A DNA stretch of 64,000 nucleotides. Origin: Sodalinema lacuna_A. Its GTDB lineage: Bacteria > Cyanobacteriota > Cyanobacteriia > Cyanobacteriales > Geitlerinemataceae. The position numbers and the translations under genes were made by a program. The notes under the pieces were generated by a model. The model searched no databases. It had not been told where the DNA came from and saw only the letters and a list, made by a program, of their open reading frames with translations. The stretch lies in assembly GCA_900149785.2 (NCBI GenBank), contig FSSI02000018.1:24324-88323 (forward strand), read 5' to 3'. This document shows, piece after piece, positions 50,862 through 60,175 of this stretch. Within the stretch, counting starts at the first letter, position 1, and the number at the start of each line of letters is the position of its first letter.

Positions 50862-52004
50862 ATGACATTTGATTCACCTCAGTCTGCTCCGGACAATCTC
50901 GATGAAGATGTAGAAGGAACTCTCGATGGTGAGGAAGACCGGCGGCCCACCCGTCATCCCTGGTTTGAGGTGGGGCGATCGTCTTCAGCCCCTTATGCAC
51001 CCCCGGCTGAGGCGACCTCTAACGCGTCACCACCTCCCGATGGACCACTGCAACAACGGTTAACTCGCTGTCTCTCCCTAGAGGCGGAGTTGGCTAATCT
51101 TGCCGCTTTGCGAGAACCGGCCCCCTTAGAGGGACGGCCTCGCGCCACATCCACGATCGCGGCGGCCACCATCGCCGGGGATTTAGAGGCGTTGGCTCGT
51201 CAGTCTTTTGACGCTCCTTCACCGGAGAACCATCAGGCGTTAACCACGGCCCTGGCTGTCAAGGAAACGACGCTCGAACGTCAATTTTGGCATCAGGTTC
51301 CGCCGGCCTTGAGCCATCGCCGCCCCCTGACTCCTCTCATCGAAGGGATGGGCGATCGCCAATTACGGCAAGAAGCGCAGATGCAGCAAGGTGCGATCGC
51401 CGTGTTACTCGAACAACTGCCTGCAACGAGCCTAGATAGCCGCGAGTTTGATATCTTCAGTTATGAGGCCCAATCCCTGCTGGGAACGCTTCTGGAGATT
51501 GAACGCCGCCAGGGAGTGATTGAGTCGTTGCTGGTGCGCGATCGCACCCTCCCTGGGGCCATTATCACCTTCTCTATTCTCTATATCCTGGCCGCCGTGG
51601 CTCTCATTATTCTCTTCGTCGTCTTTTGGGGTCATGGATTTGTCGTCGACGGCGTGAGCCAGCAGACCTTACCCTTGATTGGCATTCCTTGGCCCGTCTT
51701 TGTTTGGAGTTTATTCGGCAGTCTGGCGGCTATTTTGGCTCGTTTCCTCTATCATCCCTTTCGCCGCTTGCGTGAGATGACGCAATGGATGTTATTACGC
51801 CCCATTCAGGGGGTTGTCTTTGGGGGAGCGAGTTATTTTGTCTTGGATGCGCTTTTATCGTTGCTAACCCCCTTTCAATCGCAAACCCCACTGTCTATGA
51901 CCGATGAGGCGATTTTGCTCTTGTCATTTGGGGTGGGGTTTAGCGATCGCTTGGCGATGATTGTCTTCCGTTGGATGTCCCAGACAGAGCCTCAAACCCG
52001 CTGA
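50862..52004 (+). CDS. Membrane protein with long cytoplasmic N-terminus, unknown
   Basis: 380 residues. The N-terminal 225 residues are soluble, acidic then helical. Four hydrophobic helices follow at about 228-255, 272-290, 318-340 and 350-365 (PGAIITFSILYILAAVALIILF). I do not recognise the family. It follows the M50 protease gene 27 bases later and is probably co-transcribed, which makes it a candidate partner. Its last 13 bases overlap the convergent rhodanese gene. Confidence 0.75.
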   Translation: MTFDSPQSAPDNLDEDVEGTLDGEEDRRPTRHPWFEVGRSSSAPYAPPAEATSNASPPPDGPLQQRLTRCLSLEAELANLAALREPAPLEGRPRATSTIAAATIAGDLEALARQSFDAPSPENHQALTTALAVKETTLERQFWHQVPPALSHRRPLTPLIEGMGDRQLRQEAQMQQGAIAVLLEQLPATSLDSREFDIFSYEAQSLLGTLLEIERRQGVIESLLVRDRTLPGAIITFSILYILAAVALIILFVVFWGHGFVVDGVSQQTLPLIGIPWPVFVWSLFGSLAAILARFLYHPFRRLREMTQWMLLRPIQGVVFGGASYFVLDALLSLLTPFQSQTPLSMTDEAILLLSFGVGFSDRLAMIVFRWMSQTEPQTR

Positions 52005-52534
52005 TTGTAGGGGAGTCTAGCCAGCAACCGGGCCATCATGCAGGTGTTGGAGACGCCCGCAAACAGCAATCCGGCCCCGACAAAACCACTGAGGAAGAGG
52101 AAGCCACTGTTCACAAATGCTCCGAGTAAGGTTCCGATCACAACCAAGGAGCCGGCTACGATTTGCACCTGGCGCATGATGCTAATGGGGGCATTTTTGT
52201 TGACGAGGGTGGGATGTCCGGCTTGTTTCCAAGCGTTCAAGCCGCCATCGAGGTGACTGACTTGCTCAAAGCCAGCCGCGAAGAGCTTTTGCGCCGCTTG
52301 AGCGGAACGATTGCCACTTTGACAATATAAGACGAAGGGGCGATCGCTGGGAATGTCCGCCGCATCGAACCGAGACAGCGGCATCAGTTGCGCACCGTCA
52401 ATTTTTTCTCCGGCATGTTCGGAGGGTTCACGGACATCAATGAGGAGGATGTCCTCGGCCTGCAACTGGTGTTTAAGGTGGCCGGGAGCGATCGGCTTGA
52501 GTTTGTCGATCGGGTTAGATGAGATGAAGGTCAT
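51992..52534 (-). CDS. Rhodanese-domain membrane protein (DUF2892-type tail)
   Basis: 180 residues from the ATG at 52534. The rhodanese domain (residues 10-105) has IDVREPSEHAGEKIDGA and the active loop YCQSGNRSAQ with catalytic Cys. Two helices at about 122-165 (VAGSLVVIGTLLGAFV; FLFLSGFVGAGLLFAG) resemble DUF2892, ending SNTCMMARLL. Likely moves sulfur or sulfane groups at the membrane. Convergent, overlapping the preceding gene's 3' end by 13 bases. Confidence 0.9.
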   Translation of the reverse strand: MTFISSNPIDKLKPIAPGHLKHQLQAEDILLIDVREPSEHAGEKIDGAQLMPLSRFDAADIPSDRPFVLYCQSGNRSAQAAQKLFAAGFEQVSHLDGGLNAWKQAGHPTLVNKNAPISIMRQVQIVAGSLVVIGTLLGAFVNSGFLFLSGFVGAGLLFAGVSNTCMMARLLARLPYNQRV

Positions 52535-52667
52535 AGAGTTGATGGGAGTAGAGGGAGCATTCCACAAGAGAAAACCCCGAATCTAGTCTGGATTTTTCTT
52601 GTGACTTGGCGGGTACTTACCGGATACTTGGGTCTGACAGCGGTGGGTGATCGCTGAATCCACTGCC

Positions 52668-52700
52668 CGTCCATATACCGTCCATATACCGTCCATATAC
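52668..52700. repeat. 11-bp tandem repeat (CGTCCATATAC, 3 copies)
   Basis: Three perfect copies at 52668, 52679 and 52690, about 135 bases upstream of the rhodanese gene start. The rest of 52535-52741 shows no gene. Confidence 0.9.
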
Positions 52701-52741
52701 CGACTATAACTCATTTTATCATATGGTAATAGAGACTTCAG

Positions 52742-52772
52742 ACAAAACCCCTAACCGGCTGGTTAGGGGTTG
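52742..52772 (-). terminator. Terminator of clpC
   Basis: AACCCCTAACC and GGTTAGGGGTT (52746-52756, 52761-52771) form a perfect 11-bp stem; on the minus strand TTTTGTCT follows. It lies about 40 bases past the clpC stop. Confidence 0.85.
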
Positions 52773-52808
52773 ACAATGTATCGGAAGCGTGGTACGCGCT
52801 AGAGCTAT

Positions 52809-55280
52809 CTAGTCAGCGGGAACCAAGAGATCTTCTTGAGGTTCCTGGCTTTTGATCACCACTTTACCCTCATCGTCCACATCCACGAGAGCGCCGTCGC
52901 CATCTTGAATCCGGCCCGAGAGGATTTCCTCTGCGAGACTATCTTCGAGGAGGCGCATAATGGCCCGACGGAGGGGACGCGCACCGTAGCTGGGGTTGTA
53001 GCCTTCTTCGACGAGGCGATCTTTGAATTTCTCCGTCACCTTGAGATCAATGCCTTGTTCCAAGAGACGGGCAAAGACTTCCTTGAGGAGAATATCGCTG
53101 ATTTCCTTGACTTCCTCTTTGGTGAGTTGACGGAAGACAATGATTTCATCGAGACGGTTGAGGAACTCGGGACGGAAGTATTGTTTGAGTTCTTCGTTGA
53201 CGAGGTTGCGGATACGGTTGTATTGCGCTTCGGTCTTGTCGTCGTCGAACTCGAAGCCGAGACTGCCGCCACCTTTCTCGATGACCTTAGAGCCAATGTT
53301 GGAGGTGAGAATAATCAAGGTATTCTTGAAGTCCACCGTGCGCCCTTTGGCGTCGGTGAGGCGACCATCTTCGAGGATTTGCAGCAGCATATTGAAGACA
53401 TCGGGGTGAGCCTTCTCAATCTCATCAAAGAGAATCACCGTGTAGGGACGACGGCGCACCGCTTCGGTGAGTTGTCCGCCTTCGTTGTAGCCCACATAGC
53501 CGGGAGGGGAGCCGATGAGTTTGGAGACGGTGTGACGTTCCATATACTCAGACATATCCAGGCGAATCATGGCTTCTTCTGAGCCGAAGAAGTAGGAGGC
53601 CAGGGCTTTGGTTAGCTCAGTTTTACCCACCCCAGTCGGTCCAGAGAAGATGAAACTAGCGATGGGACGGTTGGGGTTCTTCAAGCCAACGCGAGCGCGG
53701 CGAATGGCGCGGGAGACGGCGCGGACGGCTTCATCCTGACCAATCAGGCGCTGGTGCAGGGTTCCTTCCATATGCAGCAGTTTCTCGGACTCGGACTCGG
53801 TGAGTTTGTTCACCGGAACGCCGGTCCAACTGGCGACGATATGGGCGATGTCTTCCTCGCCAACGGTGGGAGAATCTTCGTTGCTGCTGGCGGTTTCGTT
53901 TTTGCGGCTTTGGGCGATCGCCTTGATTTCGGCTTTGATTTCCATTTCGCGATCGCGCAGGCCCCCAGCTTTATCAAAGTCCTGAGAGCGCACGGCATCG
54001 TCTTTGTCCTTGAGGACTTGGCGCAGTTCTTTGTCGAGTTCCTTCGCCGCCGGGGGAAGTTGCGATTCGAGCAGGCGCACCCGTGAGCCGGCTTCATCGA
54101 TGAGGTCAATGGCCTTATCGGGGAGATAGCGATCGCTGATGTAGCGATCGGAGAGTTTCGCGGCGGCTTCGAGGGCCTCATCCTCGATTTTTAGCTTGTG
54201 GTGCTGTTCATAGCGTTCCCGCAAGCCGTAGAGAATTTCGATGGTTTCATCCACCGTCGGCTCACCGACCATCACGGGCTGGAAGCGTCGTTCTAGGGCA
54301 GCATCACGCTCAATATGCTTACGATACTCATCGAGGGTGGTGGCACCGATACATTGCAGTTCACCACGAGCCAGTGCTGGTTTAAGGATATTCGCGGCGT
54401 CGATGGCTCCTTCAGCGGCCCCGGCTCCAATCAGGGTATGGACCTCGTCAATCACGAGAATGACATTGGAGGCTTGGCGAATCTCATCCATGATTTTCTT
54501 GAGGCGTTCCTCAAACTCACCCCGGTATTTCGTCCCGGCGACGAGCAACCCAATATCAAGGGTGACGACTCGCTTTTCTTCCAAGATATCGGGGATATCA
54601 TTGGTGCAGATGCGTTGGGCCAGACCTTCGGCGATCGCCGTTTTACCGACTCCGGGTTCCCCAATCAGAACAGGGTTATTTTTGGTACGGCGACCCAAAA
54701 TCTGAATCACCCGTTCAATTTCTTTCTGACGACCCACCACGGGATCGAGTTTTCCTTCACCGGCCAATTGGGTGAGATTGGAGCCAAACTCATCCAGGGT
54801 CGGGGTTTTGGTGCGGCCACCACTTGAGCCGGCGGCCACTTCAGCGGTCTCACCGAGCATCCGAATGACTTGGGTGCGAACCTTCGAGAGATCCACACCG
54901 AGGTTTTCGAGAACCCGAGCGGCGACTCCTTCTCCTTCCCGGATCAGGCCCAGGAGCAGGTGTTCTGTGCCAATGTAATTGTGACCGAGTTGGCGTGCTT
55001 CTTCGAGAGACAGTTCCAGAACGCGTTTAGCTCGCGGCGTGAAGGGGATCTCCACGGCCACGAAGCCGGAGCCTCGACCAATAATTTTCTCAACTTCAAT
55101 GCGAGCGTCTTTCAAGTTCACACCCATCGATTTGAGGACTTTGGCGGCGACGCCGGTCCCCTCACCGATTAATCCGAGGAGGATTTGCTCCGTACCCACG
55201 AAGTTGTGTCCCAGGCGGCGGGCTTCCTCCTGAGCGAGCATGATGACTTTAATGGCTTTTTCTGTAAATCGTTCAAACAT
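52809..55280 (-). CDS. clpC: ATP-dependent Clp protease ATPase subunit ClpC
   Basis: 823 residues. Two Clp_N repeats (1-145), AAA+ domain 1 with Walker A GEPGVGKTAIAEGL (about 208), an M-domain with the UVR-type motif (LRQVLKDKDDAVRSQDFDKA), AAA+ domain 2 with GPTGVGKTELTKALA (about 552) and GYNPSYGARPLRRAI at the C-terminus. It unfolds substrates for ClpP and is also the chloroplast-type Hsp93 homologue. Aat in this window makes N-degron substrates for this route. Confidence 0.98.
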   Translation of the reverse strand: MFERFTEKAIKVIMLAQEEARRLGHNFVGTEQILLGLIGEGTGVAAKVLKSMGVNLKDARIEVEKIIGRGSGFVAVEIPFTPRAKRVLELSLEEARQLGHNYIGTEHLLLGLIREGEGVAARVLENLGVDLSKVRTQVIRMLGETAEVAAGSSGGRTKTPTLDEFGSNLTQLAGEGKLDPVVGRQKEIERVIQILGRRTKNNPVLIGEPGVGKTAIAEGLAQRICTNDIPDILEEKRVVTLDIGLLVAGTKYRGEFEERLKKIMDEIRQASNVILVIDEVHTLIGAGAAEGAIDAANILKPALARGELQCIGATTLDEYRKHIERDAALERRFQPVMVGEPTVDETIEILYGLRERYEQHHKLKIEDEALEAAAKLSDRYISDRYLPDKAIDLIDEAGSRVRLLESQLPPAAKELDKELRQVLKDKDDAVRSQDFDKAGGLRDREMEIKAEIKAIAQSRKNETASSNEDSPTVGEEDIAHIVASWTGVPVNKLTESESEKLLHMEGTLHQRLIGQDEAVRAVSRAIRRARVGLKNPNRPIASFIFSGPTGVGKTELTKALASYFFGSEEAMIRLDMSEYMERHTVSKLIGSPPGYVGYNEGGQLTEAVRRRPYTVILFDEIEKAHPDVFNMLLQILEDGRLTDAKGRTVDFKNTLIILTSNIGSKVIEKGGGSLGFEFDDDKTEAQYNRIRNLVNEELKQYFRPEFLNRLDEIIVFRQLTKEEVKEISDILLKEVFARLLEQGIDLKVTEKFKDRLVEEGYNPSYGARPLRRAIMRLLEDSLAEEILSGRIQDGDGALVDVDDEGKVVIKSQEPQEDLLVPAD

Positions 55281-55439
55281 GGCTTACTTCCGATACCGAA
55301 CAGTGTTTAAGGCGGGGGACCCGTTCCACAGGCGCGAGTTGTCGTGCTTGAATTAGCATAGCAAACCTGACTCAAGTCTTGCTATAGACTTCCTCTTTGA
55401 ATTGGATCGATGGGGGTTGCTTAGGTATTTTGACGGGAT

Positions 55440-55985
55440 TTAACAACGTCTTAAGATTTTTCCGCCCCAAGCTTGAATCCTTTGTTCAATTTGCCGATCC
55501 CATTCCTCTAATTTTTGTAAGAAATTGCCATTTTGTAGCCCACTTAACCACAAAATTAACGCATCATCCCCATTGGCATAGTAACGCCGTCGCCGTCCGG
55601 CTTCTTGAAAGCCAAATTGTTGGTAGAGCGATCGCGCGGCCCGGTTCTCGGCGTTGACTTCTAGGGTGGCCCGGGCCAGTTGGCGATCGCGGGCGGCCCG
55701 CAACAGTCCCGAGAGGATGAGTTGTCCGAGGCCCCGACGGCGCTGTTGGGGGTGAACGGCCACAATCGTCAGATGGGCTTCATCGACGATGGCCCAAAGA
55801 CAACCTAGGGCCAGCAAAGAGTCGGGCTGATCACAGTCCTCGATGCCCAGAAGAATACTGTTGGGACTATCGAGTTCCCGTCGATAGCCGTCTTCGGTCC
55901 ATAATTGACCGAAACAAAGATGATCGAGAGCTAGAATGGGGCCGAGATCAGCTTCAGTAAGGGGATGGAGCGCCAGACGAGTCAC
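55440..55985 (-). CDS. rimI: Ribosomal-protein-S18-alanine N-acetyltransferase
   Basis: 181 residues with a GTG start at 55985, which begins VTRLALHPLTEADLGPIL as in the family; an in-frame TTG 45 bases upstream is possible. GNAT fold: acetyl-CoA site VAVHPQQRRRGLGQLIL, then LEVNAENRAARSLYQQFGFQEAGRRRRYY. It acetylates the N-terminus of S18. The start region diverges from lysA. Confidence 0.92.
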   Translation of the reverse strand: MTRLALHPLTEADLGPILALDHLCFGQLWTEDGYRRELDSPNSILLGIEDCDQPDSLLALGCLWAIVDEAHLTIVAVHPQQRRRGLGQLILSGLLRAARDRQLARATLEVNAENRAARSLYQQFGFQEAGRRRRYYANGDDALILWLSGLQNGNFLQKLEEWDRQIEQRIQAWGGKILRRC

Positions 55986-56190
55986 AACAGCACGGGACGA
56001 CACAAGACAACAAACAAGACAATATCCCAACCAACAGCTAAACCAACAAAGGATTCAGAATTGGTAGCCCTTCATCGTACACTAAGAAGGGATGGGTTGA
56101 GCGACTGCTTTGGACTCGCAGGCAGCTCCCTCGATCGTCACTCGCTCCCTTAACCCTCGTTACAGTATTACTTGTCCCTCTCTCATTTTT

Positions 56191-57597
56191 ATGGTCTCGA
56201 CTCCTTCTCTTGACAAACCCCAATCTGGTCGTAGCTTTCTGGACCAAGCGATCGCCTCATCGTCTCCCAATCAAAGCCTTGTTCCCCTCACCACCCGTCT
56301 CGGTGACAATGATGCCTTAGAAATTGGCGGCTGTGATGTACCGACACTGGTGCGTCGCTTCGGCTCTCCGCTCTACATTTTGGATGAAACGACCCTGCGG
56401 ACCGCCTGTCGTCAATATCGCGATGCCTTTGCGCAATACTATGACGGCGAGAGTCTCGTGCTGTTTGCCTCGAAGGCTTGGAGTTGTTTAGCCGTCTGTG
56501 CCATCGTCGCCAATGAAGGATTGGGCGTCGATGTGGTCAGTGGTGGGGAACTCTACACGGCCCTCAAGGCGGGTGTGGCTCCCGATCGCCTGTATCTTCA
56601 TGGCAATAATAAATCGGCTGAGGAACTCAACTATGCTATTGAGGCAGGGATCACGGTGGTGGCCGATAACTGGCAGGATTTACAGAGTTTGGTGGAGTTA
56701 ATGGGCGATCGCCCCAACCCCGTGCGGCTGATGTTACGCTTCACCCCCGGCATTGAATGTCACACCCACGAGTACATTCAAACGGGCCACATTGACAGTA
56801 AATTTGGCTTTGACCCTGACTCTCTCGATGCGGTGTTGCAGTTTGTCTCGCAACAGCCGAGTCTCAACTGTGTGGGTCTCCATGCCCATATTGGCTCGCA
56901 AATTTTTGAGTTGCAACCCCATCATGATTTACCTGAGGTGATGGTGTCCTGGTTGCAACGGGCGCACTCCTATAATCTGCCAGTGACGGAGTTAAACGTC
57001 GGTGGAGGATTGGGAATTCGCTATACCGAAGAGGATGACCCCCCGAGTATTGAGGACTGGGTCAAAACCATCTGCGATCGCCTCAGCGGAGCCTGTCGTG
57101 AGGCCAATCTTCCCTTACCGCGCTTGCTGTGCGAACCGGGGCGATCGCTCATTGGCACCGCCTGTGTCACCGCCTACAGCATCGGCGCTCGTAAAACCGT
57201 TCCGGGGGTACGCGACTATATTACGGTAGATGGAGGCATGTCGGACAATCCCCGGCCCATCACCTACCAATCCCGCTATCGTGCCGTCGTGGCCAACCGC
57301 ATGAGCGCTCCTGCTACAGAAACCGTAACGATTGCTGGGAAACATTGCGAATCTGGGGATGTTGTCATCGCCGATGCCCACCTTCCGGCCACCGAAGCTG
57401 GAGATACCCTCGTCGTAATGGGAACCGGGGCATACAATTACAGTATGTCGTCCAACTATAACCGACTTCCCCGCCCCGCAGCGGTCTTGGTCTGTGACGG
57501 AGAAGCGAACCTGATTTTACAGCGAGAAACCTACGAGGATCTACTGCGCCAGGATTGCTTACCCGAACGATTAGTCGCAAAGACTCCTAGACCCTAA
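56191..57597 (+). CDS. lysA: Diaminopimelate decarboxylase
   Basis: 468 residues from the ATG at 56191. PLP-dependent, makes lysine from meso-diaminopimelate. The PLP lysine is in VLFASKAWSC (about residue 65-75). Other parts: VVSGGELYTALKAGV, HIDSKFGFD, LNVGGGLGIRY, CEPGRSLIG and MGTGAYNYSMSSNYN. An in-frame start 81 bases upstream lies in the promoter area. cdaA follows after 116 bases. Confidence 0.97.
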   Translation: MVSTPSLDKPQSGRSFLDQAIASSSPNQSLVPLTTRLGDNDALEIGGCDVPTLVRRFGSPLYILDETTLRTACRQYRDAFAQYYDGESLVLFASKAWSCLAVCAIVANEGLGVDVVSGGELYTALKAGVAPDRLYLHGNNKSAEELNYAIEAGITVVADNWQDLQSLVELMGDRPNPVRLMLRFTPGIECHTHEYIQTGHIDSKFGFDPDSLDAVLQFVSQQPSLNCVGLHAHIGSQIFELQPHHDLPEVMVSWLQRAHSYNLPVTELNVGGGLGIRYTEEDDPPSIEDWVKTICDRLSGACREANLPLPRLLCEPGRSLIGTACVTAYSIGARKTVPGVRDYITVDGGMSDNPRPITYQSRYRAVVANRMSAPATETVTIAGKHCESGDVVIADAHLPATEAGDTLVVMGTGAYNYSMSSNYNRLPRPAAVLVCDGEANLILQRETYEDLLRQDCLPERLVAKTPRP

Positions 57598-57631
57598 CGC
57601 TTCGGCTGGTAACGGGCCGTTAATCCGTTAT

Positions 57632-57661
57632 CCCGTCCCGAGTTACCCACTCGGGAACGGG
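57632..57661 (+). terminator. Hairpin between lysA and cdaA
   Basis: CCCGTCCCGAGT (57632-57643) pairs with ACTCGGG-A-ACGGG (57649-57661) with one bulged A and a five-base loop. No T-run follows, so it could be a pause or processing site. It is flanked by two copies of AACGGGCCGTT. Confidence 0.5.
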
Positions 57662-57713
57662 CCGTTGACGATGGACTTGGGTAGCGAGCAGTACGAGGAA
57701 TATCCAGAGTTCA

Positions 57714-58658
57714 ATGGAATCTCTGTGGCAGCAATGGTTAGCAAATTCGAGCGAAACTCAGCCCGCGCTGTGGCGCTTGATTCAACAATCCTGGGTCATT
57801 ATTGACATCGGGTTGGTTTTTGTTCTGACCTATACGATTCTAGTGGTCGTCAGCGAGCGGCGCACCCTCTGGATGGTACAAGGGTTAGTGTTTTTGATTG
57901 TGGCAGCAGCGGTCGGTAATGCCCTCAACCTCAGTTTGCTGCATTTTGTGTTAGATAAAATTGCCATTATTTCAGCCGTCGCGATGGCGGTGACCTTGCA
58001 ATCTGAGTTTCGGCAACTCCTCGAACAACTCGGCCGGGGCGATATCTCAGGATTATTTCAATCCTCTCGCGATAGTTTGCCCAAATCTGACAGTATTGTC
58101 GATGAGGTGGTTGATGCGGTTAAAGAACTTTCGCAAAATCGCACCGGTGCCATTATCGTCATGGAGACCCGGCAACCGATTGACGAACGAGACTTTTCAG
58201 TTCCAGGTGTTAAACTGAATGCCGAGGTCTCCAAGGAACTCCTACAAACGATTTTTCAAACCAGTACTCTGCTCCATGATGGTGCGGTCTTGATTCGGGC
58301 CTCGCGCATTATTTCGGCCGGTGCTATCCTACCGCTGTCGGAACGGAAAGCGTCGCGCCAGTTGGGAACACGCCACCGGGCAGCGATGGGGATTACAGAA
58401 CGGGTTAAAAATTGCGTCTGTGTGGTAGTTTCAGAGGAAACCGGGTCAATCTCTTTAGCGGAGCGAGGGACTCTTAATCGTCCTTTGACCAGTAGTAAAC
58501 TCAAGGAACTCTTAGAGGCTTACTTTTCGACGAAAGGGGATGGAGAAGTTGTGGCCCCCAACTGGCGCAACTTAACTCGCCAGTTAAGTCATAAGGGAGG
58601 GTCGGCCATCTCTCGATTTTTCGGGATTGCGCCTTCGACACCCAAGGATAAACAATAA
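57714..58658 (+). CDS. cdaA: Diadenylate cyclase CdaA (c-di-AMP synthase)
   Basis: 314 residues. Three N-terminal helices (about 27-48, 53-72, 78-95) anchor the DAC domain. Catalytic DGA is residues 189-191 in LLHDGAVLI, and RHR is 220-222 in GTRHRAAMG. Makes c-di-AMP, which governs potassium and osmotic balance and, in cyanobacteria, dark and glycogen metabolism. Lies between lysA and uppS on the same strand, the classical cell-wall neighbourhood being glmM in Firmicutes instead. Confidence 0.96.
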   Translation: MESLWQQWLANSSETQPALWRLIQQSWVIIDIGLVFVLTYTILVVVSERRTLWMVQGLVFLIVAAAVGNALNLSLLHFVLDKIAIISAVAMAVTLQSEFRQLLEQLGRGDISGLFQSSRDSLPKSDSIVDEVVDAVKELSQNRTGAIIVMETRQPIDERDFSVPGVKLNAEVSKELLQTIFQTSTLLHDGAVLIRASRIISAGAILPLSERKASRQLGTRHRAAMGITERVKNCVCVVVSEETGSISLAERGTLNRPLTSSKLKELLEAYFSTKGDGEVVAPNWRNLTRQLSHKGGSAISRFFGIAPSTPKDKQ

Positions 58659-58770
58659 CGACTGGTTTAACGAGCAAGTGAGCCTATACAATGCAGGGGT
58701 TAACGTCCGAAATGCGATCGAGTTCATGGCTGATGAACGCGGGTTTGCGGTGGTGATTGAGGAAAATAAT

Positions 58771-59535
58771 ATGAGTGCGAAGCCAACCCTTTTAGGAACG
58801 TTACCCACTGACCTCGATCCGACGCGATTGCCGAAACATGTTGCTGCGATTATGGACGGCAATGGACGTTGGGCGCAGCGTCGGGGATTGCCACGTCTGG
58901 TGGGCCATCAACGGGGGGTTGATGCCTTGAAAGCCCTGGTTCGTTGTTGTGATGATTGGGGGATTCAGGCGTTAACGGCCTATGCGTTTTCGACGGAAAA
59001 CTGGGGACGACCCCTCGAAGAAGTGGATTTCCTGATGATGCTGTTTGAGCGGGTTCTGCGACAGCAGTTGAAGGAGATGATGGAAAAGAATGTCAAAATT
59101 CGCTTTGTGGGCAATTTAAGGACGCTTCCTGCCTCGCTCCAGCGGGAAATTGAAGCGGCGATGAGTCAAACGGACGGAAATTCAGGGATTCAGTTTACGG
59201 TAGCGACAAACTACGGTGGCCGCCAGGAAATTCTGGCGGCCTGTCAGGAGATTGCCAGGCAGGTGCAACGAGGGGAACTGGCTCCTGAGGAGATTGATGC
59301 GACTCTGTTTGAACAGCATCTCTATACGGCTGGGGTGGGTGACCCGGATTTACTGATTCGTACCAGTGGCGAGATGCGGATTAGTAATTTTCTACTTTGG
59401 CAAATTGCTTATGCTGAGTTATATGTCACGGATACGCTTTGGCCGGAGTTCGATCGCGATGCGTTCCGTGAGGCGCTGCTGGCTTATCAACAACGCGATC
59501 GCCGGTTTGGTAAGGTGAAAACGCCTTCGATTTAG
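58771..59535 (+). CDS. uppS: Isoprenyl (undecaprenyl) diphosphate synthase
   Basis: 254 residues from the ATG at 58771. Cis-prenyltransferase: AAIMDGNGRWAQRRGLPR with the catalytic Asp, LTAYAFSTENWGRP, and RTSGEMRISNFLLWQIAYAE. Builds the lipid carrier used for peptidoglycan and exopolysaccharide. A longer in-frame extension overlaps cdaA and is not conserved. About 112 bases separate it from cdaA. Confidence 0.96.
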   Translation: MSAKPTLLGTLPTDLDPTRLPKHVAAIMDGNGRWAQRRGLPRLVGHQRGVDALKALVRCCDDWGIQALTAYAFSTENWGRPLEEVDFLMMLFERVLRQQLKEMMEKNVKIRFVGNLRTLPASLQREIEAAMSQTDGNSGIQFTVATNYGGRQEILAACQEIARQVQRGELAPEEIDATLFEQHLYTAGVGDPDLLIRTSGEMRISNFLLWQIAYAELYVTDTLWPEFDRDAFREALLAYQQRDRRFGKVKTPSI

Positions 59536-59545
59536 GGGGGAAGAA

Positions 59546-59643
59546 GGGAACAGGGCATAGGGAATAGGGAATAGGGAACAGGGAATAGGGAATAGGGAAC
59601 AGGGAACAGGGAACAGGGAATAGGGAACAGGGAACAGGGCATA
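59546..59643. repeat. Heptamer array C (14 units)
   Basis: Fourteen contiguous units: GGGAACA or GGGAATA, with GGGCATA at the second and last positions. Preceded by GGGAAGAA, as in array B. The last unit runs straight into the A-tract of the hsp20 terminator. Confidence 0.92.
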
Positions 59644-59668
59644 AAAAAAGCCCGCTGGGGGCGGGCTG
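59642..59668 (-). terminator. Terminator of hsp20 gene
   Basis: AGCCCGC / GCGGGCT stem (59649-59655, 59661-59667) with seven T on the minus strand side (59643-59649). It lies about 37 bases past the stop at 59705. Confidence 0.88.
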
Positions 59669-59704
59669 AGGGTGAAAGACCGAGGAATCGGTCACAGGCT
59701 TTGC

Positions 59705-60175
59705 TTAGCTGTTGGTTTCGGGTTCGAGTTGTTGAGGTTGACTGTCACCGAAGACATTGACTTTGACCACCCGATGGACCGCTTCAGGGGCTTTGGGAAG
59801 GGTGAGCGTCAGCACTCCGTCTTGGTATTCCGCCTTGGTGTCACTGTTGGTGACAGGAAGCGGTAAGCTGAGGGTACGACGGAATTTGCCAACCGGGAAC
59901 TCGCTGTAGAAGCGTTTGTTGTCTTCACCGGGTTGGGGTTTGTGGTACTCACCGGCGATCGCCACACTTTCACGGGTGACTTCAATATCTAAGTCTTCGC
60001 GATTGATGGCCGGGAGTAAGGCCCGTAGAATAAAGGCATCTCCTTTCTCTTCAAGTTGGATCGGAATTGACCAGTTGCGAGAGTTGTCTTCTCCGGCAAT
60101 TTCGTTAAAGGCGCGGTTGATTTGACGTTCGAGGCGTTCGAGTTCGTTGAAGGGGTTAAGGGTGTAGAGTTGCAT
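59705..60175 (-). CDS. hspA: Small heat-shock protein, Hsp20 family
   Basis: 156 residues from the ATG at 60175 with GGGAGGA eight bases before it. The alpha-crystallin domain runs from about 40 to 135 (GDAFILRALLPAINREDLDIEV to GVLTLTLPKAPEA), with the conserved GKFRRTLSLPLPV. The C-terminal tail holds VKVNV. An ATP-independent chaperone that also stabilises thylakoid membranes. A much longer in-frame start would lie in heptamer repeats and is rejected. Confidence 0.96.
   Translation of the reverse strand: MQLYTLNPFNELERLERQINRAFNEIAGEDNSRNWSIPIQLEEKGDAFILRALLPAINREDLDIEVTRESVAIAGEYHKPQPGEDNKRFYSEFPVGKFRRTLSLPLPVTNSDTKAEYQDGVLTLTLPKAPEAVHRVVKVNVFGDSQPQQLEPETNS

Noticed and set aside
52836..53582. 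248-codon frame antisense to clpC (and others at 54241-54827)
   Set aside because: Composition follows the complement of clpC codons; no family pattern; clpC is certain.
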